DNA from: an uncultured Alphaproteobacteria bacterium
GTDB lineage: Bacteria > Pseudomonadota > Alphaproteobacteria > Geminicoccales > Geminicoccaceae
DNA length: 64,000 nt
Direction of reading: 5' to 3'
Assembly (NCBI GenBank): GCA_937995535.1
Contig: CALKJU010000011.1
Span: 62,001-126,000 of the forward strand
Program-made: the position numbers and the translations under genes
Shown: positions 51,011 to 62,272 of the stretch, piece by piece
Numbering within the stretch: the first letter of the stretch is position 1
How the letters are laid out: the number at the start of each line of letters is the position of its first letter
Notes under the pieces: generated by a model
Seen by the model: only the letters and a program-made list of their open reading frames with translations
What the model was told of the DNA's origin: nothing
The model's database searches: none

Positions 51011-51693
51011 ACCAGCCGCTCGCCACGCGTCGTGAAATCGGCACCAACCCAGGCTTCCGACTCGTCGTACCAGACGGTCCCGGCGCGACCATCGCCGGCG
51101 TCGACGCGATAGCGTGTCGCCATGATCTCGGAGCCGCCAGCCAGCAGCGGCTCGACGCCGGCGTGCTGCGTGCGGAGCCGCGTGGTCTCGCCGGTCTGCG
51201 CGTCGACGACTTGCGGCGCGCGCATGATGTCGTCGTTCCAGAAGCACAGGTCGGTCATGCTGCCGAGCGGGACAACCCGGGACCCGCTGACACCCTCGAC
51301 CTCGAGCCCACCGCGCGCGGCGCGCGCCAGGAGTTGCGACCGCTTGCCATCGTCGTCGGTGACCGTGTGTGCTTGCACGAGTACCCCGCCGCGCCAGAGG
51401 TCGCGGCCGGTCTGCCGGAACCGGTAGACGGTGATGAACGCCAGCTTGACTGCGAGCTCGATCTCAACCTGCACCTCGAGCCCGTGGTCCTTGTGGGCGA
51501 ACGAGACGTGGTGGCGGCCGATATCCTCGCCTCTGCGGATTACACGGAAGGCTCTGTCGACGGTTGGCGCGCTGGCCAGCGTCTTCGCCGGCAAAAGCAG
51601 CGAACCCGTGACGGCGAGCGCGCCGCCCATCAGGGCGCGCCGCGGCAGAACAGGTGGCGATGACGGACCTACGGGCAAGTTTCCACCGTTCAT
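50995..51693 (-). CDS. Exported DUF6134-like protein
   Basis: The 232-residue protein has a twin-arginine signal (LPRRALMGGALAVTGSLLL, residues 16-34, cut near ASA). The mature domain resembles DUF6134-type proteins (YRVDAGDGRAGTVWYDE near the C-terminus; SQLLARAARGGLEVEG). I know no enzymatic role. It has its own start in the region shared with the divergent LysR gene. Confidence 0.7.
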   Translation of the reverse strand: MNGGNLPVGPSSPPVLPRRALMGGALAVTGSLLLPAKTLASAPTVDRAFRVIRRGEDIGRHHVSFAHKDHGLEVQVEIELAVKLAFITVYRFRQTGRDLWRGGVLVQAHTVTDDDGKRSQLLARAARGGLEVEGVSGSRVVPLGSMTDLCFWNDDIMRAPQVVDAQTGETTRLRTQHAGVEPLLAGGSEIMATRYRVDAGDGRAGTVWYDESEAWVGADFTTRGERLVYELI

Positions 51694-51834
51694 CTCGTGT
51701 CTCTTTCGAAGCGGTGCCACCAGCCGCAACACGCCGAGGGCAGCAGCACGCCGGAACCACTTCCGCCTTCTGCCCCGTGTTGGCAAGCTTGGCGCGACGA
51801 AGCCGCACGCCGAGCGCCCATTTCCCGGCGCATG

Positions 51835-51851
51835 TTGAGCCGATGCATCAA
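51835..51851. promoter_or_regulatory. LysR-type TTGA-N9-TCAA dyad
   Basis: TTGA-N9-TCAA in the 223-base divergent region has the T-N11-A spacing of LysR boxes and lies 66 bases before the LysR gene, where autoregulatory sites often lie. Confidence 0.35.
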
Positions 51852-51916
51852 ATGGCGACTGGGGACGTGCCGGCACGCAGCGTTCTTTCAGGCGCCGCCG
51901 CCCGAGGTAGGTTCCC

Positions 51917-52822
51917 ATGGCCGATCGCCTCACCGCCATCGAGGTGTTCGTGCGCATCGTCGAGGAGGGCAGCCTGAGCGCAGCGGGCGAGCGCCTCGGT
52001 CTCTCGCGCGCCGCGGTCTCCAAGCATCTCGTGGCCCTCGAGGATCGACTGGGTGTGCGCCTCCTGAACCGAACCACGCGCCGCAGCAGCCTCACCGAGG
52101 CGGGATCCATCTTTCACGAGCGGGCACGGCACATCCTTGCCGAACTGGCGGAAGCGGAGCGCGAGGCCGGGCGCAGCGGCGCACGGCCGACCGGCCGGCT
52201 GCGCCTGAACGCGCCGATGACCTTTGGCACGATGCACCTCGCCCCGGCGATCCCCGCCTATTGCGCGGCGCATCCGGCGGTGACCGTCGACATGACCTTG
52301 AACGATCGTCTCGTCGACCTGGTCGACGAGGGCTTCGATCTGGCAGTCAGGATCGGTCGCCTCGACGATTCGAGCCTCGTCGCCCGACGCCTGGCACTAT
52401 GCCGCTTCATCGCCTGCGCCGCGCCCTCCTACCTCGCGCAGCGCGGCCGTCCGGCGACGCCTGAGGAGCTCGCAGACCACACCTGCCTCGGCTACAGCTA
52501 CGCACCCGACGGCGACGTCTGGGAGTTCGTCGGCCGCGACGGACCGCGGCGGGTCCGCGTGAGCGGCCCGCTACGGGCCAACAACGGCGAAGCGCTCGCC
52601 GCTGCCGCGGCGGCAGGCCTCGGGATCGTGCTCTCGCCCACCTTCATTGTCAGCGCGGACCTGCGCGCCGGCCGTCTGGTCTCGATCCTTGACGACTACA
52701 CGGTCGCCGAGCGCGGTATCTTCGCGGTCTGGCCGGCCGGGCGGCACCTGTCGGCCAAGGTCCGCAGCTTCGTCGATTTTCTGGTCGAGCGGTTCGGGCC
52801 CACACCCTACTGGGATCGTTAG
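51917..52822 (+). CDS. LysR-family transcriptional regulator
   Basis: The 301-residue protein has the LysR helix-turn-helix at residues 18-58 (GSLSAAGERLGLSRAAVSKHL) and a two-lobed effector domain (LRLNAPMTFGTMHLAPAIPAY onward), typical of the AaeR/DsdC-like branch. It diverges from the exported DUF6134-like gene, a normal target arrangement. Its stop overlaps the stop region of the EamA gene. Confidence 0.92.
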   Translation: MADRLTAIEVFVRIVEEGSLSAAGERLGLSRAAVSKHLVALEDRLGVRLLNRTTRRSSLTEAGSIFHERARHILAELAEAEREAGRSGARPTGRLRLNAPMTFGTMHLAPAIPAYCAAHPAVTVDMTLNDRLVDLVDEGFDLAVRIGRLDDSSLVARRLALCRFIACAAPSYLAQRGRPATPEELADHTCLGYSYAPDGDVWEFVGRDGPRRVRVSGPLRANNGEALAAAAAAGLGIVLSPTFIVSADLRAGRLVSILDDYTVAERGIFAVWPAGRHLSAKVRSFVDFLVERFGPTPYWDR

Positions 52823-53736
52823 GCCGTGGCTCGGCGTTCCGCGCGCGAACGCCCGATGCCGTGGGCTTCCGCGACCAGCAGGAACACACCGCTCGCCGCG
52901 ACGATCGCGGCACCGGCGACGACCGAAGGTTGGGGTAAATCGCCGAACAGCAGGAGGCCGGCGACGACCGCGTAGGGCATCTGCGTGTATTGCAGCGGCG
53001 CGACGACGGCGACCGGGGCCGCCCGGTAGGCCTGCACCAGCAGGACCGACCCGAGTGCGCAGAAGGTGCCGCCCAGTGTGGCGAGCAGCAGGTCGGCGAT
53101 GGTCGGGAGCACGAACAGGAACGGCATCGCCGGGCTGACCGCCAGGAAGACGAAGAGATTGCCGTAGACGCCGAAGCTTTCCGTCGTCTCGGTCGCCTGC
53201 ATGTGGCGAACCAGCACGTGACCGAGCGCGCTCACTGCGGCGCCGGCCAGCGGTAGCAGCACGAGCCAGCCGCCGAGGCCGGCACCGGTCGGCGCAACGG
53301 TTACCATCACGCCGGAGAAGCCCAGCGCGATCGCGAGCAGCCGAGCCGGCGGGATGCGCTCGCCCAGGACGACCGCGCCGAGCGCCGCCACCATCAGCGG
53401 GATGGTGAACAGCACGGCGTAGACGTCGGCGAGCGGGAGCGCCGCGTAGGAGGCGAAGACGAGCGTGATCGAGACCAAAGCGAGACCGCCACGGAGGATG
53501 TGCAGGTGGAGCCGCCTCGTCCGCAGCCGGGCCGGGCCGCCCCGGCGCCAGGCGCAGGCGAGCATCACCGCGAACGCCGCGGCCGCTTGCAGCCAAACGA
53601 TCTGCAGCACATGGTAGCGGCCGCTCAGGGCCTTGACGGTGCAGTCCATGACCGTGAAGACGGCGAACGCAGCAGTGGCGAGACCGATCCCGGCCACCGC
53701 CCCGCGCGTCGTGTCGTTCAGCCCCGCGCCCGTCAT
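52819..53736 (-). CDS. EamA/DMT-family permease
   Basis: The 305-residue protein has ten transmembrane helices in two EamA repeats (FTVMDCTVKALSGRYHVLQIVW; LGGTFCALGSVLLVQAYRAAP). Members export amino acids or other metabolites. The ATG at 53736 avoids an extended frame with no family resemblance. It converges on the LysR gene, sharing four bases at the ends. Substrate unknown. Confidence 0.9.
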   Translation of the reverse strand: MTGAGLNDTTRGAVAGIGLATAAFAVFTVMDCTVKALSGRYHVLQIVWLQAAAAFAVMLACAWRRGGPARLRTRRLHLHILRGGLALVSITLVFASYAALPLADVYAVLFTIPLMVAALGAVVLGERIPPARLLAIALGFSGVMVTVAPTGAGLGGWLVLLPLAGAAVSALGHVLVRHMQATETTESFGVYGNLFVFLAVSPAMPFLFVLPTIADLLLATLGGTFCALGSVLLVQAYRAAPVAVVAPLQYTQMPYAVVAGLLLFGDLPQPSVVAGAAIVAASGVFLLVAEAHGIGRSRAERRATA

Positions 53737-53895
53737 CGGCTTCGTCCCCGGCTCCACGGATGCTGGAACTGGGCATCTCGTGGTTAATCGAAGGTTGATT
53801 TTGCACAGCCGGGTATCATGGCCGGCGAAGCTGCGGGAAGCGCTGTGGCCACGAAGCGGCACCCGGGGATGCATCCGGCGACGGCAGGCTATTCG

Positions 53896-55503
<1,608 letters not shown>

Positions 55504-55505
55504 CG

Positions 55506-56288
55506 ATGAGCGCGCCCCGCATCCTCCTCGACCGCGACGGTCCGATCGCCCGGATCACCCTGAACCGCCCGGAGATCCACAATGCGTTCGACGAGCACCT
55601 GATCGCGCAACTCACGTCGGCGCTGGAGGCGCTGGCGACGGACGCGACCGTGCGCGCCGTGGTCTTGACGGGTGCCGGACGGAGCTTCTCCGCGGGCGCC
55701 GACGTCGACTGGATGCGGCGGATGGCCGACAACGACGAGGCCACCAATCTCGCCGACGCGCGGCGCCTGGAGCGCCTGCTGCGCACGCTCGACGAACTGC
55801 CCCGGCCGACCATCGCCATGGTCAACGGCGCGGCGCTGGGCGGCGGAACGGGGCTTACCGCCTGCTGCGACATCGCGATCGCCGCCGAGGCGGCCGTGTT
55901 CGGCACCACCGAGGTACGGCTCGGGATCATTCCGGCGACGATCGGGCCCTATGTCATGCGGGCGATCGGCGCGCGGCAGGCGCGCCGCTACTTCCTGACC
56001 GGCGAGCGGATCGGCGCCGCGGAGGCGCGGCGCATCGGCCTCGTCCACGAGGTGGTGAGCGCCAGCGAGCTCGAGGCCAAGACGCGCGCCGTGATCGAGG
56101 CGATCCGTGCCGGCGGCCCCGAGGCAGTGCGCGAGGCCAAGCGCCTCGTCCGCCTCGTCGAGGACACGCCGAGCGAGCGGATCGGCGATCTCACCCCTGG
56201 CCTGATCGCCGCGCGCCGCGCCGCCGCCGAGGGGAAGGAAGGCATCCGCGCCTTTCTCGAGAAGCGCAAACCGGGGTGGGTCGGGTAA
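55506..56288 (+). CDS. Enoyl-CoA hydratase, probable methylglutaconyl-CoA hydratase
   Basis: The 260-residue crotonase has NRPEIHNAFDEHLI, the oxyanion hole segment FSAGADVDWMRRM and NGAALGGGTGLTACCDIAIA. These fit methylglutaconyl-CoA hydratase (LiuC/AtuE type), the next step after MccB in leucine degradation, and the tight coupling to the carboxylase gene supports it. It converges on the indolepyruvate oxidoreductase gene with a nine-base gap. Confidence 0.88.
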   Translation: MSAPRILLDRDGPIARITLNRPEIHNAFDEHLIAQLTSALEALATDATVRAVVLTGAGRSFSAGADVDWMRRMADNDEATNLADARRLERLLRTLDELPRPTIAMVNGAALGGGTGLTACCDIAIAAEAAVFGTTEVRLGIIPATIGPYVMRAIGARQARRYFLTGERIGAAEARRIGLVHEVVSASELEAKTRAVIEAIRAGGPEAVREAKRLVRLVEDTPSERIGDLTPGLIAARRAAAEGKEGIRAFLEKRKPGWVG

Positions 56289-56297
56289 GGCACGGGC

Positions 56298-59200
56298 TCA
56301 TCCGGCCAGGACGGCCACCTCCGCGCGCGGCTCGCCAGTCGCCACGGTCGGGACGCTTCGAGCGCGGAACGCTGCGAGCAGCTCCGCTTCACGCCGCTTG
56401 GCGTGCGCAAGGTGCCGGGCCTTGACCGGCCCGAAGCCGCGAATGCGCTCCGGCAGCCGTGCCAGCTCGATGGCAGTCGGCAGTGTCGCGTCGTCGACCG
56501 CGGCCAGCACCTCCTCCAGCAGCCGCTCATAGTCGGCGGTGAGCGCGCGCTCGATGCGCCGATCCTCGCTCCAGCGGAAGGGATCCCAGGCCGTGCCGCG
56601 GAACCGCCGCAGGCGCGCCAGCACGCGGAATACGCGCAGCATCCAAGCGCCATAGGCCCGCTTGCGCGGCTCCTTGGTGACCGGGTCGATCGCGGCCAGC
56701 GCCGGTGGCGCGAGGTGCAGGACGAGCTTCCAGTCGCCCTCGAACCGCGCCTTGATCCGCTCGAGGAAGTCCGTCTCAGTGAACAGGCGGGCCACCTCGT
56801 ACTCGTCCTTGTAGGCGAGCAGCTTGTGCCAGTTGCGCGCGACCGCCTCGGTGAGCGCGGTCGACCCCGGTGCGACCCGCGCTTCGACAGCCCGCGTGCG
56901 TTCGATCAGGGCACGGTAACGCGCGGCGTAGGCGGCGTCCTGGTAGGCGGTGAGATGCGCGGCCCGCCGCTCGACCACCTCGTCCAGCGTTCGCGACAGG
57001 CGAAGGTGATCGGGCACGCTCTCTTCTGGGATGGCGAGGCGGCTCACGGCCGGCAGATCGTGCGCCGCGCGACGGCCCCACAGGAACGCCTGCTTGTTCG
57101 CCTCGACGGCGGCGCCGTTGAGCTCGATGGCGCGCAGGATCGCCTCTTCGGAGAGCGGGACGAGGCCCATTTGCCACGCGTAGCCGAGCATCAGCATGTT
57201 GGTGGCGATCGAATCGCCCAGCAGATTGGTCGCGAGCTTGCTGGCGTCGAAGAAGCTGGCGGCCCCCGCGCCGACCGCGTCGACGATCTGGTCCTCCATC
57301 GGCCCCAGCGGAAAGACGGGATCGCGGAAGCGCGCGAGGTCGCCCGTGGCCGCCTGCTGGGCCACCGTGCGGACGAACTCGCTGGTCACGGTGAGATCGC
57401 TGTTGACCACGGCTCGGGTCTTGCCCGCCTGCATTTTGGCCAGCGACTCGTCGGCGACGGCGACCACGATGTCGCAGCCGAGTACGAGGTCGGCTTCGCC
57501 TGCGGCGATGCGCGGCGCCCAGAGCTGGTCCTGCCGGGTCGCGAGGCGGACGTGCGACCAGACGGCGCCGCCCTTCTGCGCCAGGCCGGCCATGTCGAGG
57601 GCGGTGACGCCCTTGCCCTCGAGATGCGCCGCCATGGCGAGCACCGCACCGATCGTCACCACGCCCGTACCGCCGACACCGGTGACCAGGATGCCCCAGG
57701 GAGTCGCGAGATCGGGCAGCGCCGGGACCGGCAGATCGGGCCAGGCCTCGGCGCCGGACACGGCTGGCTTCGGTTTGCGTAACCGGCCGCCCTCGACGGT
57801 CACGAAGCTCGGGCAGAACCCGTCGAGACAAGAGTAGTCCTTGTTGCAGGACGACTGATCGATCTGTCGCTTGGTGCCGAACTCGGTCTCCAGCGGCACG
57901 ACCGAGACGCAGTTCGACTTGTTGGAGCAGTCGCCGCAACCTTCGCAGACATGCTCGTTGATGACGACCCGGCGCGCCGGGTCGGGGAACTGCCCACGCT
58001 TGCGCCGCCGGCGCTTTTCGGCCGCACAGGTCTGGACATAGACCAGCGCCGTGACGCCTGGCGTCTCGCGCAGCCGCCGCTGGATCTGGTCGAGCTCGGC
58101 GCGCGGGCGCAGCGGCACGCCGGCCGGGAGCCGGTCGATCGCTGCGCGCTCTTTCTCGTCGGCGACGACCACCACCTCGCCGATCCCCTCGGCGAGCAGT
58201 TGCTGGACCAGTTGGGGCACGCTCAGCGGCCCGTCGACCGGCTGCCCGCCGGTCATCGCGACCGCGTCGTTGTACAGGATCTTGTACGTGATGTTGACCT
58301 TCGCGGCGATCGCCGCGCGGATCGCCAGGAGGCCGGAGTGGTAGTAGGTGCCGTCGCCGAGATTGGCGAACACGTGCGGCGTCGCGGTGAACGGCGCCTG
58401 GCCGATCCACGCCACCCCCTCCCCACCCATCTGGCTGAAGGTCTGGTGCGTGGCGCCGTAGATCCAGGTCGCCATGTAGTGGCAGCCGATCCCGGCCAGC
58501 GCGCGGCTGCCGTCCGGGACCCGGGTGGAAGTGTTGTGCGGGCAGCCCGAGCAGTAGTGCGGCACCCGCTGGATCGCGAGCTTCTGCCGCGCCAGCGCCC
58601 GCTCCTTCTGTTCGAGGAAGGCCAGCCGCTCGTGGATCGTGTCGCTGGTGAAGAAGCGTTCGATGCGTCCGGCGATGGCGCGGGCGATCAGCGCCGGGGT
58701 CAGCTCGGAGGCTGCCGGCAGCAGCCAGCCGCCCTGCGGCAGCGCCCACTCGCCCTTCTCGTCGAACTTGCCGATCACCCGCGGGCGGACATCCTCGCGC
58801 CAGTTGTACAGCTCCTCCTTGAGCTGATATTCGAGATGCTGGCGCTTCTCCTCGACGACCAGAATCTCCTCGAGCCCGCGGGCGAACTGCCGCGTGCCCT
58901 CGGACTCGAGCGGCCAGCTCATCCCGACCTTGTACAGGCGCAGGCCGATCTGTGCCGCCAGCGCCTCGTCGATGCCGAGATCTTCGAGGGCCTGACGGAC
59001 ATCGAGATAGGACTTGCCGCAGGTGATGATGCCGAGCCGCGCCTGTGGGCTGTCGAGCACGATCCGGTTGAGGCCGTTGGCGCGGGCATAGGCCAGCGCG
59101 GCATAGGCCTTCTGGTGGAGCATCCGGTGCTCTTGGGCGAGTGGCGGATCCGGCCAGCGGATCGACAGCCCACCCGGCGGCATGGCGAAATCCTCGGGCA

Positions 59201-59867
59201 GCCGGACGACGACCCGGTCCGGGTCGACGACCACGCGCGACGTGCTCTCGACCGTGTCCGTCACGCATTTCAGGCCAACCCAGCAGCCCGAGTAGCGGGA
59301 CATCGCCCAGCCGTGCACGCCGAGGTCGAGATAGTCCTGGACGTCCGAGGGGTTCAGCACCGGCACGGCAGCGGCGGCGAAGACGTGGTCGCTCTGATGC
59401 GGCAGCGTGCTCGACTTGGCGGCGTGATCGTCGCCGGCCACGACCAGCACCCCGCCATGGCGTGAGGTACCGGCGTAGTTGCCGTGTTTCAGCACGTCGA
59501 TCGAGCGGTCGACGCCCGGTCCCTTGCCGTACCACAACGCGAACACGCCGTCGTAGCGGGCGCCGGAGAACAGGTTGACCTGTTGCGTGCCCCAGACCGA
59601 GGTCAGCGCGAGGTCCTCGTTGAGGCCTGGATGGAAGCGGACATGGTGCTGCTCGAGCTGCTTCCTGGCCCGCCACAGCGCCTGATCCAGCCCGCCCAGC
59701 GGCGAGCCGCGATAGCCCGAGACGAAACCCGCCGTGTTCAGGCCGGCGGCGAGATCGCGCTGCCGCTGCAGGATCGGCAAGCGGACCAGCGCCTGGATCC
59801 CGGTGAGCAGCACCGTGCCGCGCTCCAGCGCGTAGCGGTCGTCGAGACTGACCTGCGCGAGCGCCAT
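56298..59867 (-). CDS. Indolepyruvate ferredoxin oxidoreductase, fused subunits
   Basis: The 1189-residue protein has a TPP-binding alpha part (GFVSGYRGSPLGGLD at the start, NLGDGTYYHSG and the TPP segment), a ferredoxin-like region with CEGCGDCSNKSNC and a second group NKDYSCLDGFCPS, and a C-terminal gamma domain (GTGVVTIGAVLAMAAHLEGK). It oxidatively decarboxylates aryl-2-oxo acids from aromatic or branched-chain amino acids to acyl-CoA. The fused layout is usual in Proteobacteria. The ATG at 59867 has GGGAG upstream. Confidence 0.93.
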   Translation of the reverse strand: MALAQVSLDDRYALERGTVLLTGIQALVRLPILQRQRDLAAGLNTAGFVSGYRGSPLGGLDQALWRARKQLEQHHVRFHPGLNEDLALTSVWGTQQVNLFSGARYDGVFALWYGKGPGVDRSIDVLKHGNYAGTSRHGGVLVVAGDDHAAKSSTLPHQSDHVFAAAAVPVLNPSDVQDYLDLGVHGWAMSRYSGCWVGLKCVTDTVESTSRVVVDPDRVVVRLPEDFAMPPGGLSIRWPDPPLAQEHRMLHQKAYAALAYARANGLNRIVLDSPQARLGIITCGKSYLDVRQALEDLGIDEALAAQIGLRLYKVGMSWPLESEGTRQFARGLEEILVVEEKRQHLEYQLKEELYNWREDVRPRVIGKFDEKGEWALPQGGWLLPAASELTPALIARAIAGRIERFFTSDTIHERLAFLEQKERALARQKLAIQRVPHYCSGCPHNTSTRVPDGSRALAGIGCHYMATWIYGATHQTFSQMGGEGVAWIGQAPFTATPHVFANLGDGTYYHSGLLAIRAAIAAKVNITYKILYNDAVAMTGGQPVDGPLSVPQLVQQLLAEGIGEVVVVADEKERAAIDRLPAGVPLRPRAELDQIQRRLRETPGVTALVYVQTCAAEKRRRRKRGQFPDPARRVVINEHVCEGCGDCSNKSNCVSVVPLETEFGTKRQIDQSSCNKDYSCLDGFCPSFVTVEGGRLRKPKPAVSGAEAWPDLPVPALPDLATPWGILVTGVGGTGVVTIGAVLAMAAHLEGKGVTALDMAGLAQKGGAVWSHVRLATRQDQLWAPRIAAGEADLVLGCDIVVAVADESLAKMQAGKTRAVVNSDLTVTSEFVRTVAQQAATGDLARFRDPVFPLGPMEDQIVDAVGAGAASFFDASKLATNLLGDSIATNMLMLGYAWQMGLVPLSEEAILRAIELNGAAVEANKQAFLWGRRAAHDLPAVSRLAIPEESVPDHLRLSRTLDEVVERRAAHLTAYQDAAYAARYRALIERTRAVEARVAPGSTALTEAVARNWHKLLAYKDEYEVARLFTETDFLERIKARFEGDWKLVLHLAPPALAAIDPVTKEPRKRAYGAWMLRVFRVLARLRRFRGTAWDPFRWSEDRRIERALTADYERLLEEVLAAVDDATLPTAIELARLPERIRGFGPVKARHLAHAKRREAELLAAFRARSVPTVATGEPRAEVAVLAG

Positions 59868-60258
59868 CGTCCGTCTCCCGAAAAGGTCCGACCGAGCACT
59901 CTGCCACAGCCTCGGCGAGCAGGCGACCGCCGGCGAAGGAAGCCCGATGCCGGCGGATCGTAGCAGCCGCAAGCGGCGCGGCGCAGCGCGCGGCGCGTGC
60001 CGCGTGGCCTATCCGAGACCCGAGCGCTCGTCACGCATCTCTCGGACGAGCAGACCACTGTTCGCCATCGCCGAACCGCGCCCGGTGATGCCTGAGCGCA
60101 CCGACCATCAGCCCTGCGGCATCCGTGGTGGCGGGTCGGCGCTGGAGAGGGCCGGCCAACGCAGAGGTGAGCCACGCCAGCTTGCGTGTCACCGTCTCGT
60201 CCTCCCGTCCGCCCAGCCGTTGCCGGTGCGGGGATGTCCCGGTGTCGTGATGGGTCGC
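59868..60258. other. 391-base region without a recognisable gene
   Basis: No frame here has family-like sequence on either strand. It may hold the promoter of the indolepyruvate oxidoreductase gene. Confidence 0.5.
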
Positions 60259-60867
60259 TCACCACCCGCCCGTGGCGAGCCAGCGCTCGACCTGATCGAG
60301 GCGATCATGCCCCCAGAACGGCTCGTCGTCGACGAACACGAAGGGCGATCCGAAGACCCCTCGCTCCAGTGACCGCTCGGTCTCCGCCTTGAGCTTCGCC
60401 TTGATCTCCGGACGCTGCACGGCGTCACGGAGCGCGTTCCCGTCGATCCCCAGCGGTGCCGCGACCTCGGCCACCTGCTCGGGGGTCGACATGTCCCGCC
60501 CGTCGCCCCAGTGCGCGGCGTAGACCGCCTGCGCCAACGCCTTGGCGAGCGTGGGATCCTCGCCGTCGAGCCACCAGAACGCGCGGCTCGCGGCGAGGCT
60601 GTTCATCGGCATCACCGGCGGTAGACGGAACGGCACGCCCATCAGCCGCGCTGAGCGCGGTGCGTCATGGAGCAGATACGGGCCTTTGAGCGGCAGCGCC
60701 ATGTTCGGGCCGCCCCCGGTCAGCTTGAGGGCCGCGCCGAGCATGATCGGCCGCCAGCGTACCTCCCGCCCGTGCCGCGCGCCGATCGCGTCGATCCGCA
60801 GGCTCGCCAGGTAGCCATAGGGCGAGGCGAACTCGAAGTAGAAGTCGATTGCTGCCACCGCCGTCAT
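60259..60867 (-). CDS. 2-hydroxychromene-2-carboxylate isomerase family protein
   Basis: The 202-residue DsbA-fold protein has DFYFEFASPYGYLAS in place of the CxxC (the Ser is the usual glutathione-binding residue of this family), RPIMLGAALKLTG, and VFGSPFVFVDDEPFWGHDRL at the end. Members are glutathione-dependent isomerases of aromatic degradation or detoxification. It lies between the indolepyruvate oxidoreductase and isovaleryl-CoA dehydrogenase genes. The exact substrate is not clear. Confidence 0.85.
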   Translation of the reverse strand: MTAVAAIDFYFEFASPYGYLASLRIDAIGARHGREVRWRPIMLGAALKLTGGGPNMALPLKGPYLLHDAPRSARLMGVPFRLPPVMPMNSLAASRAFWWLDGEDPTLAKALAQAVYAAHWGDGRDMSTPEQVAEVAAPLGIDGNALRDAVQRPEIKAKLKAETERSLERGVFGSPFVFVDDEPFWGHDRLDQVERWLATGGW

Positions 60868-60967
60868 CGCGCCGCCTCTCGTGGCAGGAGCAGCTCGGCG
60901 GCGGTTCGCTGGTTCGTCCTGCACGCCCGCTCTGCCAGCCTCCCCGGAGCTGGTGGCATGATCCCGC

Positions 60968-62140
60968 TCATGCCGTCAGCTCGAAGAGCTGGCGGCCGAT
61001 CAGCATGCGCCGCACCTCGCTGGTCCCGGCGCCGATCTCGTAGAGCTTCGCGTCGCGGAGCAGCCGCCCGGTCGGGTAGTCGTTGATATAGCCGTTGCCG
61101 CCGAGGAGCTGGATGGCGTCGAGCGCGACCCTGGTCGCGTTCTCGGCCGCGAACATCAGGCAGGCCGCGGCGTCCTGTCGGGTGATCTCGCCGCGGTCGG
61201 CCGCCTTCGCGCACATGTAGACATAGCTGCGCGACGCGTTCATCGCCGCGTACATGTCGGCGAGCTTGGCCTGGACGAGCTGGAAGGTCCCGATCGGCTG
61301 GCCGAACTGCTTGCGCTCGTGAACGTAGGGGATGACGACGTCGAGCGCCGCCTGCATGATCCCGAGCGGTCCGCCCGAGAGGACCAGGCGCTCGTAGTCG
61401 AGCCCGGCCATCAGCACCCGAACGCCGCCGTTGACCGCGCCCAGCACGTTGTCCGCCGGGACCTCGCAGTCCTCGAACACGAGTTCGCAGGTGTCGGAGC
61501 CGCGCATGCCGAGCTTGTCGAGCTTCTGCGCCGTCGAGAAACCCTTGAAGCCCTTCTCGACGATGAAGGCGGTGATCCCGCGCGGCCCGGCCTCCGGCTC
61601 GGTCTTGGCGTAGACGATGAGCGTCTCCGCCTCGGGCCCGTTGGTGATCCACATCTTGGTGCCGTTGAGGACGAAATGATCGCCCTTGCGTTCCGCCCGG
61701 GTGCGCATCGAGACGACGTCCGAGCCCGCCCCCGGCTCGGACATGGCGAGCGCGCCGACATGTTCGCCGGAGATCAGCTTCGGCAGGTAGCGCCGCTTCT
61801 GCTCGGGCGTGCCGTGCAGGCGGAGCTGGTTGACGCAGAGGTTGGAGTGCGCGCCATAGGAAAGGCCGACCGAGGCCGAGGCACGGCTCACCTCCTCCAT
61901 GGCGACGCTGTGCTCGAGATAGCCGAGACCGCTGCCGCCATGCTCCTCCTCGACGGTCATGCCGAGGAGCCCCAGTGCGCCGAGCTTCGGCCAGAGCTGC
62001 CGGGGGAAGGTGTTGCTGCGGTCGATCTCTTCGGCGAGCGGGGCGATCTCGGCCGAGGCGAAGCCCGCGACCGTGTCGCGGATCATCTCGGCGGTCTCTC
62101 CGAGGTCGAAGCGCAGGCTCGGCATGCGGTTGGCGATCAT
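60968..62140 (-). CDS. Isovaleryl-CoA dehydrogenase
   Basis: The 390-residue acyl-CoA dehydrogenase has the family motifs [28 protein letters not shown] and the catalytic-site helix [17 protein letters not shown], with [27 protein letters not shown] near the end. Glu in [11 protein letters not shown]-type position is where isovaleryl-CoA dehydrogenases place their base. It supplies methylcrotonyl-CoA to the carboxylase at 53896. GGGAGGG precedes the ATG at 62140. Confidence 0.92.
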   Translation of the reverse strand: MIANRMPSLRFDLGETAEMIRDTVAGFASAEIAPLAEEIDRSNTFPRQLWPKLGALGLLGMTVEEEHGGSGLGYLEHSVAMEEVSRASASVGLSYGAHSNLCVNQLRLHGTPEQKRRYLPKLISGEHVGALAMSEPGAGSDVVSMRTRAERKGDHFVLNGTKMWITNGPEAETLIVYAKTEPEAGPRGITAFIVEKGFKGFSTAQKLDKLGMRGSDTCELVFEDCEVPADNVLGAVNGGVRVLMAGLDYERLVLSGGPLGIMQAALDVVIPYVHERKQFGQPIGTFQLVQAKLADMYAAMNASRSYVYMCAKAADRGEITRQDAAACLMFAAENATRVALDAIQLLGGNGYINDYPTGRLLRDAKLYEIGAGTSEVRRMLIGRQLFELTA

Positions 62141-62272
62141 CGCGGACCCTCCCAGACGGCGCCGCAGCGCGACGCCACGCCGCTGGAGCCTGCATAGCGC
62201 GGCGGTACGCCGACGGCCAACGGACCGCGACCCCTTGCCCGGTGGCGCGCGAGGCCGCACGAAGACCCGGCG

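Noticed and set aside
56776-59907. Long same-strand frame of over 1000 codons under the indolepyruvate oxidoreductase
   Set aside because: It is Arg/Ala/Gly-rich without any family motif and lies under a well-supported gene; such frames are normal in GC-rich DNA.
59947-60372. Plus-strand frame in the gap after the indolepyruvate oxidoreductase
   Set aside because: Basic, low-complexity sequence with no family resemblance, overlapping the DsbA-like isomerase gene.
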